Positions 5,236-11,299 of a stretch of DNA of 11,709 bases are shown here, one piece after another. Under the pieces are notes generated by a model. That model worked only from the letters and a program-made list of their open reading frames with translations. It had not been told where the DNA came from and made no database searches. Made by a program: the position numbers and the translations under genes. The DNA comes from Propionibacterium sp. (GTDB lineage Bacteria; Actinomycetota; Actinomycetes; Propionibacteriales; Propionibacteriaceae). The stretch lies in contig DURG01000231.1 in NCBI GenBank assembly GCA_012837465.1, positions 1 to 11,709 on the forward strand, given 5' to 3'. Each line of letters begins with the position of its first letter. Position 1 is the stretch's first letter.

Positions 5236-7191
5236 TCAGGCGAGGTCCGGCTTCTTCACGAGTAGGGGCAGCAGCACCTTGCCGGTGGGGCCGATCTGGA
5301 TCTCGGTGTCCAGCTGCGGGCACACGCCGCAGTCGAAGCACGGGGTCCAGCGGCAGTCCTCCACCTCGCGTCCGTCGAGGGCGTCCTGCCAGTCCTCCCA
5401 CAGCCAGTCGCGGTCGAGGCCTGCGTCGAGGTGGTCCCAGGGGAGCACCTCTTCGTAGCTGCGCTCGCGCTGGGTGTACCACTCGAGATCGATGCCGAAC
5501 GTGGCCAGTTCCTCGTTGGCGGCGGCGACCCAGCGGTCGTAGCTGAAGTGTTCGCTCCAGCCGTCGAACTTGCCGCCCTCGCGCCAGACGCGCTCGATGA
5601 CGCGGCCGATGCGGCGGTCACCACGCGAGAGCAGGCCCTCGATCACGCCGGGCTGGCCCTCGTGGTAGCGCAGGCCGATGGCGCGGCCGTAGTGGCGGTC
5701 CTGCTTGATGGTCTCCTTGAGCAGCATCAGGCGGTGGTTGATGGTCTCCGCGCTGGCCTGACCCGCCCATTGGAAGGGTGTATGGGCCTTCGGCACGAAG
5801 CCGCCGATGGACACGGTGCAACGGATGTCGCGGGTGCCGGAGGCCTCGCGGCCGGTCTCGATGACGCGGCGCGCCAGGTCGGCGATCGCCAGCACGTCCT
5901 CGTCGGTCTCGGTGGGCAGGCCGCACATGAAATAGAGCTTCACCTGGCGCCAGCCGGACGAGAAGGCGGCGGCAACGGTGTCGATGAGGTCGTCCTCGCT
6001 GACCATCTTGTTGATGACCTTGCGCATCCGCTCCGAGCCACCCTCGGGCGCGAACGTGAGACCAGAGCGGCGGCCGTTGCGGGACAGCTCGTTGGCGAGA
6101 TCGATGTTGAAGGCGTCCACGCGGGTCGACGGCAGGGAGAGCGACACGTTGCTGCCCTCGTAGCGGTCCGCGAGTTGCTTGGTGACCTCGGCGATCTCGG
6201 AGTGGTCCGCCGACGACAGCGACAGCAGGCCGATCTCCTCGAGGCCAGTGGCCTTGAGGCCGCCCTCGACCATGGCCCCGATCGTCTCGATGTTGCGCTC
6301 GCGCACCGGGCGGGTGATCATGCCCGCCTGGCAGAAGCGACAGCCACGGGTGCAGCCTCGGAAGATCTCCACGGAGTAGCGCTCGTGCACGGTCTCGGCC
6401 ATGGGGACGATGGGCTTCTTGGGGTACGGCCAGGCGTCGAGGTCCATCAGCGTGTGCTTGCGCACCTGGAACGGCACCTCGGGCCGATTGGGCGCGACCC
6501 GCTGGATGCGGCCGTCGTCGAGGTAGTCGACGTCATAGAACTTGGGCACGTAGAACGCGCCGGTCACGGCCAGGCGCAGCAGCAGGCCGTCGCGGCCGCC
6601 CTCGCGGCCATCCTGCTTCCATTCGCGCACGATGTCGGAGATGAGCAGGGAGGCCTCCTCGCCGTCGCCGAGCACGGCCACGTCGATGAAGTCCGCGATG
6701 GGCTCCGGATTGAACGCCGCGTGCCCGCCCGCCACGACGACGGGTTCGTCCTCGCCGCGGTCCTTCGCGTGCAGGGTCATGCCGCTCAGGTCGAGGAGGT
6801 TGAGCAGGTTGGTGTAGCCCAACTCGGTCGAGAAGGAGACGCCGAGGAGGTCGAACTTGCCGACGGGGCGGTGGGCGTCGAGCGTGAACTGCGGGATGCC
6901 GTGCTCGCGGAGCACCGCCTCCATGTCCGGCCAGATGGAGTACGTGCGCTCGGCCAGGATCCAGTCGCGCTCGTTGAGGATCTCGTACAGGATCGCCACG
7001 CCCTGGTTCGGCTGGCCCACCTCGTAGGCGTCCGGGTAGGACAGGCACCAGCGCACGTCGACGCCGTCCCAGTCCTTGACGACGGAGTTGTGTTCTCCGC
7101 CCACGTACTGGATGGGCTTGCTGACGCGCGCGAGCAGCGGCTCGAGGCGGTCGAACACCGAGTGCTGGGGCAGGGTGGGCATCGTAGTCAT
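5236..7191 (-). CDS. TIGR03960 family radical SAM protein (uncharacterised)
   Basis: The 651-residue product has a radical SAM iron-sulfur motif, CTRGCRFC (Cys280, Cys284, Cys287), preceded by IFRG and followed by QAGMITRPVRERN. This is the Cx3Cx2C that binds a [4Fe-4S] cluster for S-adenosylmethionine cleavage. The N-terminal ~200 residues resemble a B12-binding-like Rossmann domain (VVVAGGHAAFNPEPIADF about 151-168; LGDGEEA 174-180) of the kind found in many B12-linked radical SAM enzymes, although no DxHxxG cobalamin motif is apparent. The C-terminus has a second cysteine group, Cys613, 618, 621 and 624, possibly an auxiliary cluster or metal site. Substrate and reaction are unknown; the TIGR03936 protein is its usual partner. 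Start ATG 7191 follows a -10-like TATCCT; in-frame ATG 7182 is an alternative. The CPBP gene ends 36 bases upstream, so read-through from the folC operon is also possible. Confidence 0.9.
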   Translation of the reverse strand: MTTMPTLPQHSVFDRLEPLLARVSKPIQYVGGEHNSVVKDWDGVDVRWCLSYPDAYEVGQPNQGVAILYEILNERDWILAERTYSIWPDMEAVLREHGIPQFTLDAHRPVGKFDLLGVSFSTELGYTNLLNLLDLSGMTLHAKDRGEDEPVVVAGGHAAFNPEPIADFIDVAVLGDGEEASLLISDIVREWKQDGREGGRDGLLLRLAVTGAFYVPKFYDVDYLDDGRIQRVAPNRPEVPFQVRKHTLMDLDAWPYPKKPIVPMAETVHERYSVEIFRGCTRGCRFCQAGMITRPVRERNIETIGAMVEGGLKATGLEEIGLLSLSSADHSEIAEVTKQLADRYEGSNVSLSLPSTRVDAFNIDLANELSRNGRRSGLTFAPEGGSERMRKVINKMVSEDDLIDTVAAAFSSGWRQVKLYFMCGLPTETDEDVLAIADLARRVIETGREASGTRDIRCTVSIGGFVPKAHTPFQWAGQASAETINHRLMLLKETIKQDRHYGRAIGLRYHEGQPGVIEGLLSRGDRRIGRVIERVWREGGKFDGWSEHFSYDRWVAAANEELATFGIDLEWYTQRERSYEEVLPWDHLDAGLDRDWLWEDWQDALDGREVEDCRWTPCFDCGVCPQLDTEIQIGPTGKVLLPLLVKKPDLA

Positions 7192-7207
7192 AGCGCCAGC
7201 AAGGATA
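7192..7207 (-). promoter_or_regulatory. Predicted -10 element and short leader of the radical SAM gene
   Basis: On the minus strand TATCCT (7207-7202) fits the TANNNT consensus and is followed by 10 bases and then ATG 7191. There is no Shine-Dalgarno in this stretch, so initiation within about 3 bases of the ATG is plausible. It lies inside the 36-base gap after the CPBP gene and would let the radical SAM gene be transcribed independently. No clear -35 is seen. Confidence 0.4.
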
Positions 7208-7227
7208 ACCCGGTAGCGGTATTACTC

Positions 7228-8271
7228 CTAGCGTCCGAGCGTCATGGGGCCGACGCGCTGCAGGTTCCGGCGGCGGGCCAGGACGTCGAGGAGGGCCACG
7301 ATGACCGCGGAGGCGACGAGTTGGATGAGCACGATGGGCCCGGCGGCGCCGGCGGAGCGGTCGAAGAGGTCCGCCACGTCTTGGAATGGGACGAGGGCGA
7401 AGGCGACCGTGTTGTTGACGATGTGGAACGCGGCCGCCGCCTCCAGGCCCCCGGTGCGCCATGTGATCCAACTCAGCAGGGCGCCCAACACGAAGTAGAC
7501 GAGGTTGAGCCACGGATCCGACGCGCCGTGCATGAACATGAAGATGACCGAGTTGACCACCGTGCCCACTGCCATCGAGACCACGGGCTGCTGGAACCAG
7601 GAGCCGACGGTGCGGAAGACGACACCGCGCAGCATGTACTCCTCGGCGGCGGCTTGGAAGGGGGTCACCAGCATCAGCCCGATCAGGAGCCACCAGGTGT
7701 ATGGGTGGATCTGGAGGTCGAGTTGATCGCCTGCCAGCAGCAGCTCACTGGCGACGTTGAGGCCGAGTACCACGAGCGAGACCGCGACGCAGGTGAAGAA
7801 CCACTTCCAACGGAACCGGCCGAGCACCGAGTGGAGGAACCGTGGCGGCTGCTTCACCAGGGCGGCGACCAGGAGGGTCAGCGGCAGCATGAGCGCGATC
7901 GCGAAGCTGTTGCCCAGGACGAGGCCGGGGCTCACGCGCGCTTCCTCGAGCAACTCGAAGGCCTCGTCAGGGGTCAGGGCTCCCGTGGCGATCTCGATGC
8001 CGATCGCGGCCGCGGACACGACCATCGCCACCACCAGGAACGCGATGGCCCCGACCACGACGGCGACGATCGGCCGCCACGGCTTGATGAGGGGCCCGCG
8101 CCAGAACTGCTGGTACTCCACCGGTTCGGCAGGCAGCATCGATGGCGGGGGCGGCACCTGGTACGCCGCAGGCTCCCACCTGGGCTGCGGTGGCGCCCAC
8201 TGCTGCGGGGGGATCGGTTGTGGCGGGCCCCACTGTGGTGGGGGCGGCGGCTGGTTCGGCGGTTGGGTCAC
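7228..8271 (-). CDS. CPBP-family intramembrane glutamic endopeptidase homologue with Pro-rich N-terminus
   Basis: The 347-residue product has about 50 N-terminal residues dominated by Pro, Gln and Trp (probably disordered and cytoplasmic), followed by a multi-spanning membrane domain. All three CPBP (Abi/Rce1-like) motifs are intact: EEYMLR (Glu210, Glu211, Arg215), FMFMH (Phe244 to His248) and HIVNN (His283 to Asn287). In the Rce1 family these residues form the membrane-buried glutamate protease site; bacterial members act in peptide processing, self-immunity or unknown roles. The start is taken as GTG 8271, which overlaps the ndk TGA (GTGA); a GTG at 8286 would add five residues inside ndk. 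It is the last gene of the folC-DUF4233-ndk overlap chain. No bacteriocin-like precursor gene is visible nearby, so a role in bacteriocin immunity has no contextual support. Confidence 0.86.
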   Translation of the reverse strand: MTQPPNQPPPPPQWGPPQPIPPQQWAPPQPRWEPAAYQVPPPPSMLPAEPVEYQQFWRGPLIKPWRPIVAVVVGAIAFLVVAMVVSAAAIGIEIATGALTPDEAFELLEEARVSPGLVLGNSFAIALMLPLTLLVAALVKQPPRFLHSVLGRFRWKWFFTCVAVSLVVLGLNVASELLLAGDQLDLQIHPYTWWLLIGLMLVTPFQAAAEEYMLRGVVFRTVGSWFQQPVVSMAVGTVVNSVIFMFMHGASDPWLNLVYFVLGALLSWITWRTGGLEAAAAFHIVNNTVAFALVPFQDVADLFDRSAGAAGPIVLIQLVASAVIVALLDVLARRRNLQRVGPMTLGR

Positions 8272-8675
8272 AGCCCCGGGAACCACAGCGCGATCTCGGC
8301 CGCAGCCGATTCCGGCGAATCAGAGGCGTGGACCGCGTTGCGGGGGCCGCTTTCGCCGAAGTCCGCACGGATCGTGCCGGGCTCCGCGTTTGCGGGGTTG
8401 GTGGCGCCGTTGATCTCGCGCACCGTGGCGATGCAGCCCTCGCCACGCAGGACGATGGGGATCATCGGCCCGCTGGTCATGAACTCGCGCAGCGCCGGGT
8501 AGAAGTCGCGCTCGAGGTGTTCCTCGTAGTGCTGGTCGGAGAACTCCCCGGAGATGGTGCGTAGGTCCATCGCGACGATCTCGAGGCCGGCCTCCTCGTA
8601 GCGGGTCAGGACCTTCCCCGCGTTGCCCGCGGCGACGGCGTCCGGCTTGATGATGACGAGCGTTCGTTCACTCAC
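8268..8675 (-). CDS. ndk: Nucleoside diphosphate kinase
   Basis: The product is 135 residues, the usual length. It transfers the gamma phosphate of ATP to NDPs through a phosphohistidine intermediate in the cytoplasm. All key positions are present: Lys10 (IIKPD), Tyr50, Arg86, Thr92, Arg103, Asn113 and catalytic His116 in the signature NAVHASDS, and the ending ALWFPGL is typical. The GTG start overlaps the DUF4233 stop by four bases (GTGA), and its own TGA overlaps the GTG of the CPBP gene in the same way. A near-perfect Shine-Dalgarno, AAGGAGGT, lies at 8684-8691 within the end of DUF4233. The FolC-DUF4233-Ndk order is a standard actinobacterial cluster. Confidence 0.97.
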   Translation of the reverse strand: MSERTLVIIKPDAVAAGNAGKVLTRYEEAGLEIVAMDLRTISGEFSDQHYEEHLERDFYPALREFMTSGPMIPIVLRGEGCIATVREINGATNPANAEPGTIRADFGESGPRNAVHASDSPESAAAEIALWFPGL

Positions 8676-9025
8676 TGCGCATTACCTCCTTGGCGGTGCG
8701 TCTCGATCCTCTTGCCGAGGACGACGCAGACCACCCAGATCAACGCGAAGATGATACCCATCGCGTACATCCACGGGGTCAACAGGCCCAATCCGATGAG
8801 CACGGCCTGGGCGAGCCAGCCCACGAGGTAGCCCCAACGCTTGCGCAGCCCGGCCAACGCGGCCAGGCACAGGACCGTCGCGACGCCGCTCCACGCGGCG
8901 GCGACGCCCAGGTTGACGCCGGAGACCTGGATCATGCCGATGTAGGCCAGCCAGATGATGATGACCTCGAAGATGAGCACCGACATCGCGGCGGCGCGCA
9001 TCGGGTTGTCGGGGGCGAGCGTCAC
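8672..9025 (-). CDS. DUF4233 family membrane protein
   Basis: This small, 117-residue protein has about four predicted transmembrane segments (roughly 11-32, 40-59, 63-81 and 84-103) and a short basic C-terminus. Size, topology, the NPMRAAAMSVLIFE start and its place between folC and ndk match the actinobacterial DUF4233 family, which has no known function. The start is GTG 9025: it overlaps the folC TGA (GTGA), has GGAGGA just upstream (within AAGAAGGAGGACTC), and the family-like sequence begins there. Extending to 9187 would add a long Arg-rich stretch translated from the folC coding region out of frame. It is probably a cytoplasmic-membrane protein, expressed by coupling to folC. Confidence 0.85.
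   Translation of the reverse strand: MTLAPDNPMRAAAMSVLIFEVIIIWLAYIGMIQVSGVNLGVAAAWSGVATVLCLAALAGLRKRWGYLVGWLAQAVLIGLGLLTPWMYAMGIIFALIWVVCVVLGKRIETHRQGGNAQ
8684..8691 (-). promoter_or_regulatory. Strong ribosome binding site of ndk
   Basis: AAGGAGGT on the minus strand is an almost full anti-16S match, 8 bases before the GTG start of ndk and within the last codons of DUF4233. It supports the GTG 8675 start and strong translation of ndk in addition to coupling. Confidence 0.75.
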
Positions 9026-10356
9026 GAGTCCTCCTTCTTGTTGAGCAACTCGCGGGCCTCGCCGGCGGCGATGACGGAGCCGGCGACGAGCACTCCAGCC
9101 TGCGCGCTTGCCGTGTCGGCGAGCATGACGGCCAGGTCCAGCGCTTCGGCCATGGTGTCGGCGCGGTGTACCTTGCTCGTCTCCCACACCGTTTCGGCGA
9201 TGGCGGCGAGGTCGCCGACCTTCCGCGCCCGGGTCGTCGAACCCATGGTGGTGATGACGACCTGGTCCATCCGCTCGGCGAAGATCTCGAGGACCTCCTC
9301 GGCGTCCTTGTCCTGCATCATCGCCACGACGCCGATGGTGGGCGCGAAGTCGAAGCTCTCGGCGACCCCGTCGATGGTGGCGCGCGCGGCGTGCGGATTG
9401 TGGGCGGTGTCGACGACGATGGGCGGCGAGGTGCGCACCAACTCCAGGCGGGCAGGGGCCTCGACGGCGCCAAGGCCCTCGACGATGATCTCGGGGTTGA
9501 GCGGCTTGCCGCCCAGGAAGGCCTCGACGGCGGCGACGGCGAGGGCGGCGTTGTGCGCCATGTGCTCGCCGAACAGCGGCAGGAACACGTCGCCGATGGG
9601 GCCGCCGGTGGTGTCGATGCGGAGCAACTGCCCGCCGACGGCCAGGCTGCGCTCGAGGACGCCGAAGTCGGGCCCCTCTGCCTTGAAGGGCACTCCGGCT
9701 GCTGCGGCGGCGGCCACCAGGACCTTGGCGGCCTCAGGCTGCTGCCCGGCGAACACCGCGGTGCCGCGGGGCTTGATGATGCCGGCCTTCTCGCCTGCGA
9801 TCTCGGCGAGGGTGGAGCCGAGGATGTGGGTGTGGTCCACGCCGACCGGGGCGACGACCGCCACGGCGGCGTCGGCGACCGAGGTGGCGTCCCAGCGGCC
9901 GCCCAGCCCGACCTCCATGACCGCGACGTCGACGGGCGCGTCGGCGAAGGCCGCGTAGGCCATGGCGGTGATGACCTCGAAGAAGGTCATGGCGATTCCG
10001 TCGTGGGCCTGCTCGTCGACCATGGCGACGTAGGGCTCGATGTCTGCCCACACCTCGTCGAAGCGCTCCGCGCTGATGGGTTCGCCGTCGATCACGATCC
10101 GCTCGCGCACGTCGGACAGGTGGGGGCTCGCGAAGCGGCCCGTGCGCAGCCCGGCCGAGCGCAGGAGCGTCTCGATCATGATCGCGGTGCTGCCCTTGCC
10201 GTTGGTGCCGGCCACCTGGATGACCGGGTAGGCCCGCTGCGGCTCGCCCAAGAGGTCCATCAGTGCGGCGATGCGGGAGAGGCTGGGCGCGACTCGGTGC
10301 TCCGGCCAGCGGCTGGTGAGGGCAGCCGTCAGTTCGGCGTGAGAGGTGTCAGTCAT
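9022..10356 (-). CDS. folC: Bifunctional folylpolyglutamate synthase / dihydrofolate synthase
   Basis: The 444-residue Mur-ligase-family enzyme adds glutamate to dihydropteroate and to folates in the cytoplasm, using ATP. Motifs in order: P-loop AGTNGKGST (49-57), FASPHLSDVRERI (75-87), EVGLGGRWDATS (148-159), VGVDHTHILG (171-180), GEKAGIIKP with Lys190 as the probable carbamylated lysine, and HNPHAARATIDG in the C-terminal domain. Length is normal for the family. ATG 10356 (MTDTSHAELTAAL) is chosen because it places the P-loop at the usual distance and follows a -10-like TACGCT by 10 bases. A frame open to 10626 overlaps the divergent DsbA-like gene and is not credible. It is the first gene of the folC-DUF4233-ndk-CPBP chain. 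valS, which often precedes folC in actinobacteria, is replaced here by the divergent DsbA-like genes. Confidence 0.95.
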   Translation of the reverse strand: MTDTSHAELTAALTSRWPEHRVAPSLSRIAALMDLLGEPQRAYPVIQVAGTNGKGSTAIMIETLLRSAGLRTGRFASPHLSDVRERIVIDGEPISAERFDEVWADIEPYVAMVDEQAHDGIAMTFFEVITAMAYAAFADAPVDVAVMEVGLGGRWDATSVADAAVAVVAPVGVDHTHILGSTLAEIAGEKAGIIKPRGTAVFAGQQPEAAKVLVAAAAAAGVPFKAEGPDFGVLERSLAVGGQLLRIDTTGGPIGDVFLPLFGEHMAHNAALAVAAVEAFLGGKPLNPEIIVEGLGAVEAPARLELVRTSPPIVVDTAHNPHAARATIDGVAESFDFAPTIGVVAMMQDKDAEEVLEIFAERMDQVVITTMGSTTRARKVGDLAAIAETVWETSKVHRADTMAEALDLAVMLADTASAQAGVLVAGSVIAAGEARELLNKKEDS

Positions 10357-10372
10357 GGTGGGGCCAAGCGTA
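10357..10372 (-). promoter_or_regulatory. Predicted -10 element and short leader of folC
   Basis: TACGCT on the minus strand (10372-10367) fits TANNNT and is followed by 10 bases and then the folC ATG. The leader has no Shine-Dalgarno, only TGGCCCCACC, so a transcript starting about 3 bases before the ATG is plausible. Geometry is identical to that of the radical SAM gene at 7191. Confidence 0.42.
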
Positions 10373-10390
10373 CTCGGGAAACGCAGCCAG

Positions 10391-10416
10391 TAAGATCGAG
10401 CAAGGCGACGAAGGGA
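10391..10416 (+). promoter_or_regulatory. Predicted -10 and ribosome binding site of the first DsbA-like gene
   Basis: TAAGAT at 10391-10396 is a -10-like hexamer 27 bases upstream of ATG 10424. AAGGGA at 10411-10416 is a well-spaced Shine-Dalgarno 7 bases before the ATG. In contrast to the divergent folC, this gene appears to have a conventional short leader. No convincing -35 is seen. Confidence 0.42.
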
Positions 10417-10423
10417 ACCAGTC

Positions 10424-11206
10424 ATGGCCACCACGAATCCAGGCAGCCGCCGCGCGACGTTGCGCCAGCAGCAGGAGGCCGAGGAGCGGGCCCGGCGCAC
10501 GAAGCGGATCATGCTGGCCTCGATCGGCATCGGGGCGATCCTCATCATCGCCATCGTCGCGATCGTCGCGAGCCAGCTGCTCAACCGCGGAGGCGAGTCC
10601 GCTGGCGAACAGCTCACCCCACCCAACGCCTCCGGCGAACACGGCGTCTACGTCCAGGCCAAGCCGCCCGTCGACGGCATCCCCCACGTCGTGGTGTGGG
10701 GCGACTACCAGTGCGGCGGTTGCGCGGCCAACGACCAGCTGTACGGGCCGGTCATCGACGAACTGGTCACCTCGGGCGACATCACCGCCGAGGTCCGGCA
10801 GGCCCACTTCATGGACCGGCAGGCGGAGCGAGGCCCGTCCAAGCGCGCCGCCATGGCCGCCGCCGCGGCAGACGAGGTGGGCTTCTTCGACGCCTATCAC
10901 CAGAGCCTCTACATCAACCAGCAATCCGGTTACACCGATCAGGTGCTGCGCGAACTCATCCCTGAGGCCATCGGGATGAGCGGTGACGATCTGGACCGCT
11001 TCCAGGACCGCTACGACGCGTACTCGTTCGAGGAGTGGGTTGACGGGGCCCACCAGTTGTTCACCGACAGCGGCGTCAACAGCACTCCGTCCTACTACGT
11101 CGGCGACGAACGCCTCGTGATCTACGACCAGGAGACGGAGACCGTGCAGGTGGAGCCCGTGGCCGAGGACTTTCTCTCCGCTGTCAACGAACTTTTTGGT
11201 AGCTGA
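10424..11206 (+). CDS. Membrane-anchored DsbA/thioredoxin-fold protein (CGGC active site)
   Basis: The 260-residue protein has a short charged cytoplasmic N-terminus (RRATLRQQQEAEERARRTKR), one transmembrane anchor (about 29-51) and an extracytoplasmic DsbA-like thioredoxin fold. The active site is Cys97-Gly-Gly-Cys100 in VVVWGDYQCGGC, and the cis-proline loop is probably STPSYYV (Thr221-Pro222). Such proteins form, break or isomerise disulfide bonds in exported proteins, with electrons handled by partner oxidases such as VKOR or DsbD/CcdA-type proteins, none of which is visible here. The CGGC dipeptide is unusual beside the common CPxC, so the direction of the redox reaction cannot be called. 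A paralogue follows 93 bases downstream in the same orientation. It is divergent from folC. Confidence 0.88.
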   Translation: MATTNPGSRRATLRQQQEAEERARRTKRIMLASIGIGAILIIAIVAIVASQLLNRGGESAGEQLTPPNASGEHGVYVQAKPPVDGIPHVVVWGDYQCGGCAANDQLYGPVIDELVTSGDITAEVRQAHFMDRQAERGPSKRAAMAAAAADEVGFFDAYHQSLYINQQSGYTDQVLRELIPEAIGMSGDDLDRFQDRYDAYSFEEWVDGAHQLFTDSGVNSTPSYYVGDERLVIYDQETETVQVEPVAEDFLSAVNELFGS

Positions 11207-11230
11207 TTCAACTAGTTTGCGTTCCGTGGT

Positions 11231-11292
11231 TATCATTGCTCCGGCGCGCGGTACCCGACGGTGCACGTAGCCCGACCACAGGAATCTAGGAG
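11231..11292 (+). promoter_or_regulatory. Possible promoter and ribosome binding site of the second DsbA-like gene
   Basis: The 93-base gap between the two paralogues contains TATCAT at 11231-11236 (TANNNT), with only a poor -35 candidate, TTCAAC at 11207-11212, 18 bases upstream. TAGGAG at 11287-11292 is a good Shine-Dalgarno 7 bases before ATG 11300. The gap has no obvious terminator hairpin, so the second gene may be transcribed both from its own promoter and by read-through. Confidence 0.38.
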
Positions 11293-11299
11293 CACCGAC

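Noticed and set aside
2440..5265. A 941-codon open frame on the plus strand opposite the DUF1846 gene and overlapping the MFS gene
   Set aside because: Its translation is low-complexity Gly/Arg/Ala/Pro followed by Val/Asp/His/Leu-rich antisense. The MFS and DUF1846 frames have recognisable family motifs throughout, so this is a high-GC shadow frame.
7228..8271. CPBP protein as part of a bacteriocin immunity or defence system
   Set aside because: No precursor peptide, modification enzyme, ABC exporter or nuclease lies nearby; the neighbours are housekeeping genes.
5431..8502. A 1023-codon plus-strand open frame antisense to the radical SAM, CPBP and ndk genes
   Set aside because: It spans three well-identified genes on the other strand and has no recognisable domain. 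Long antisense frames are expected at this GC content.
9026..9187. Extension of the DUF4233 gene to 9187
   Set aside because: The extra 54 residues are Arg/His-rich out-of-frame translation of folC; GTG 9025 with a good ribosome binding site and GTGA overlap is better.
10357..10626. Extension of folC to an upstream ATG at 10626
   Set aside because: The added residues are antisense to the DsbA-like gene and do not belong to the FolC family; the ATG at 10356 gives the normal length.
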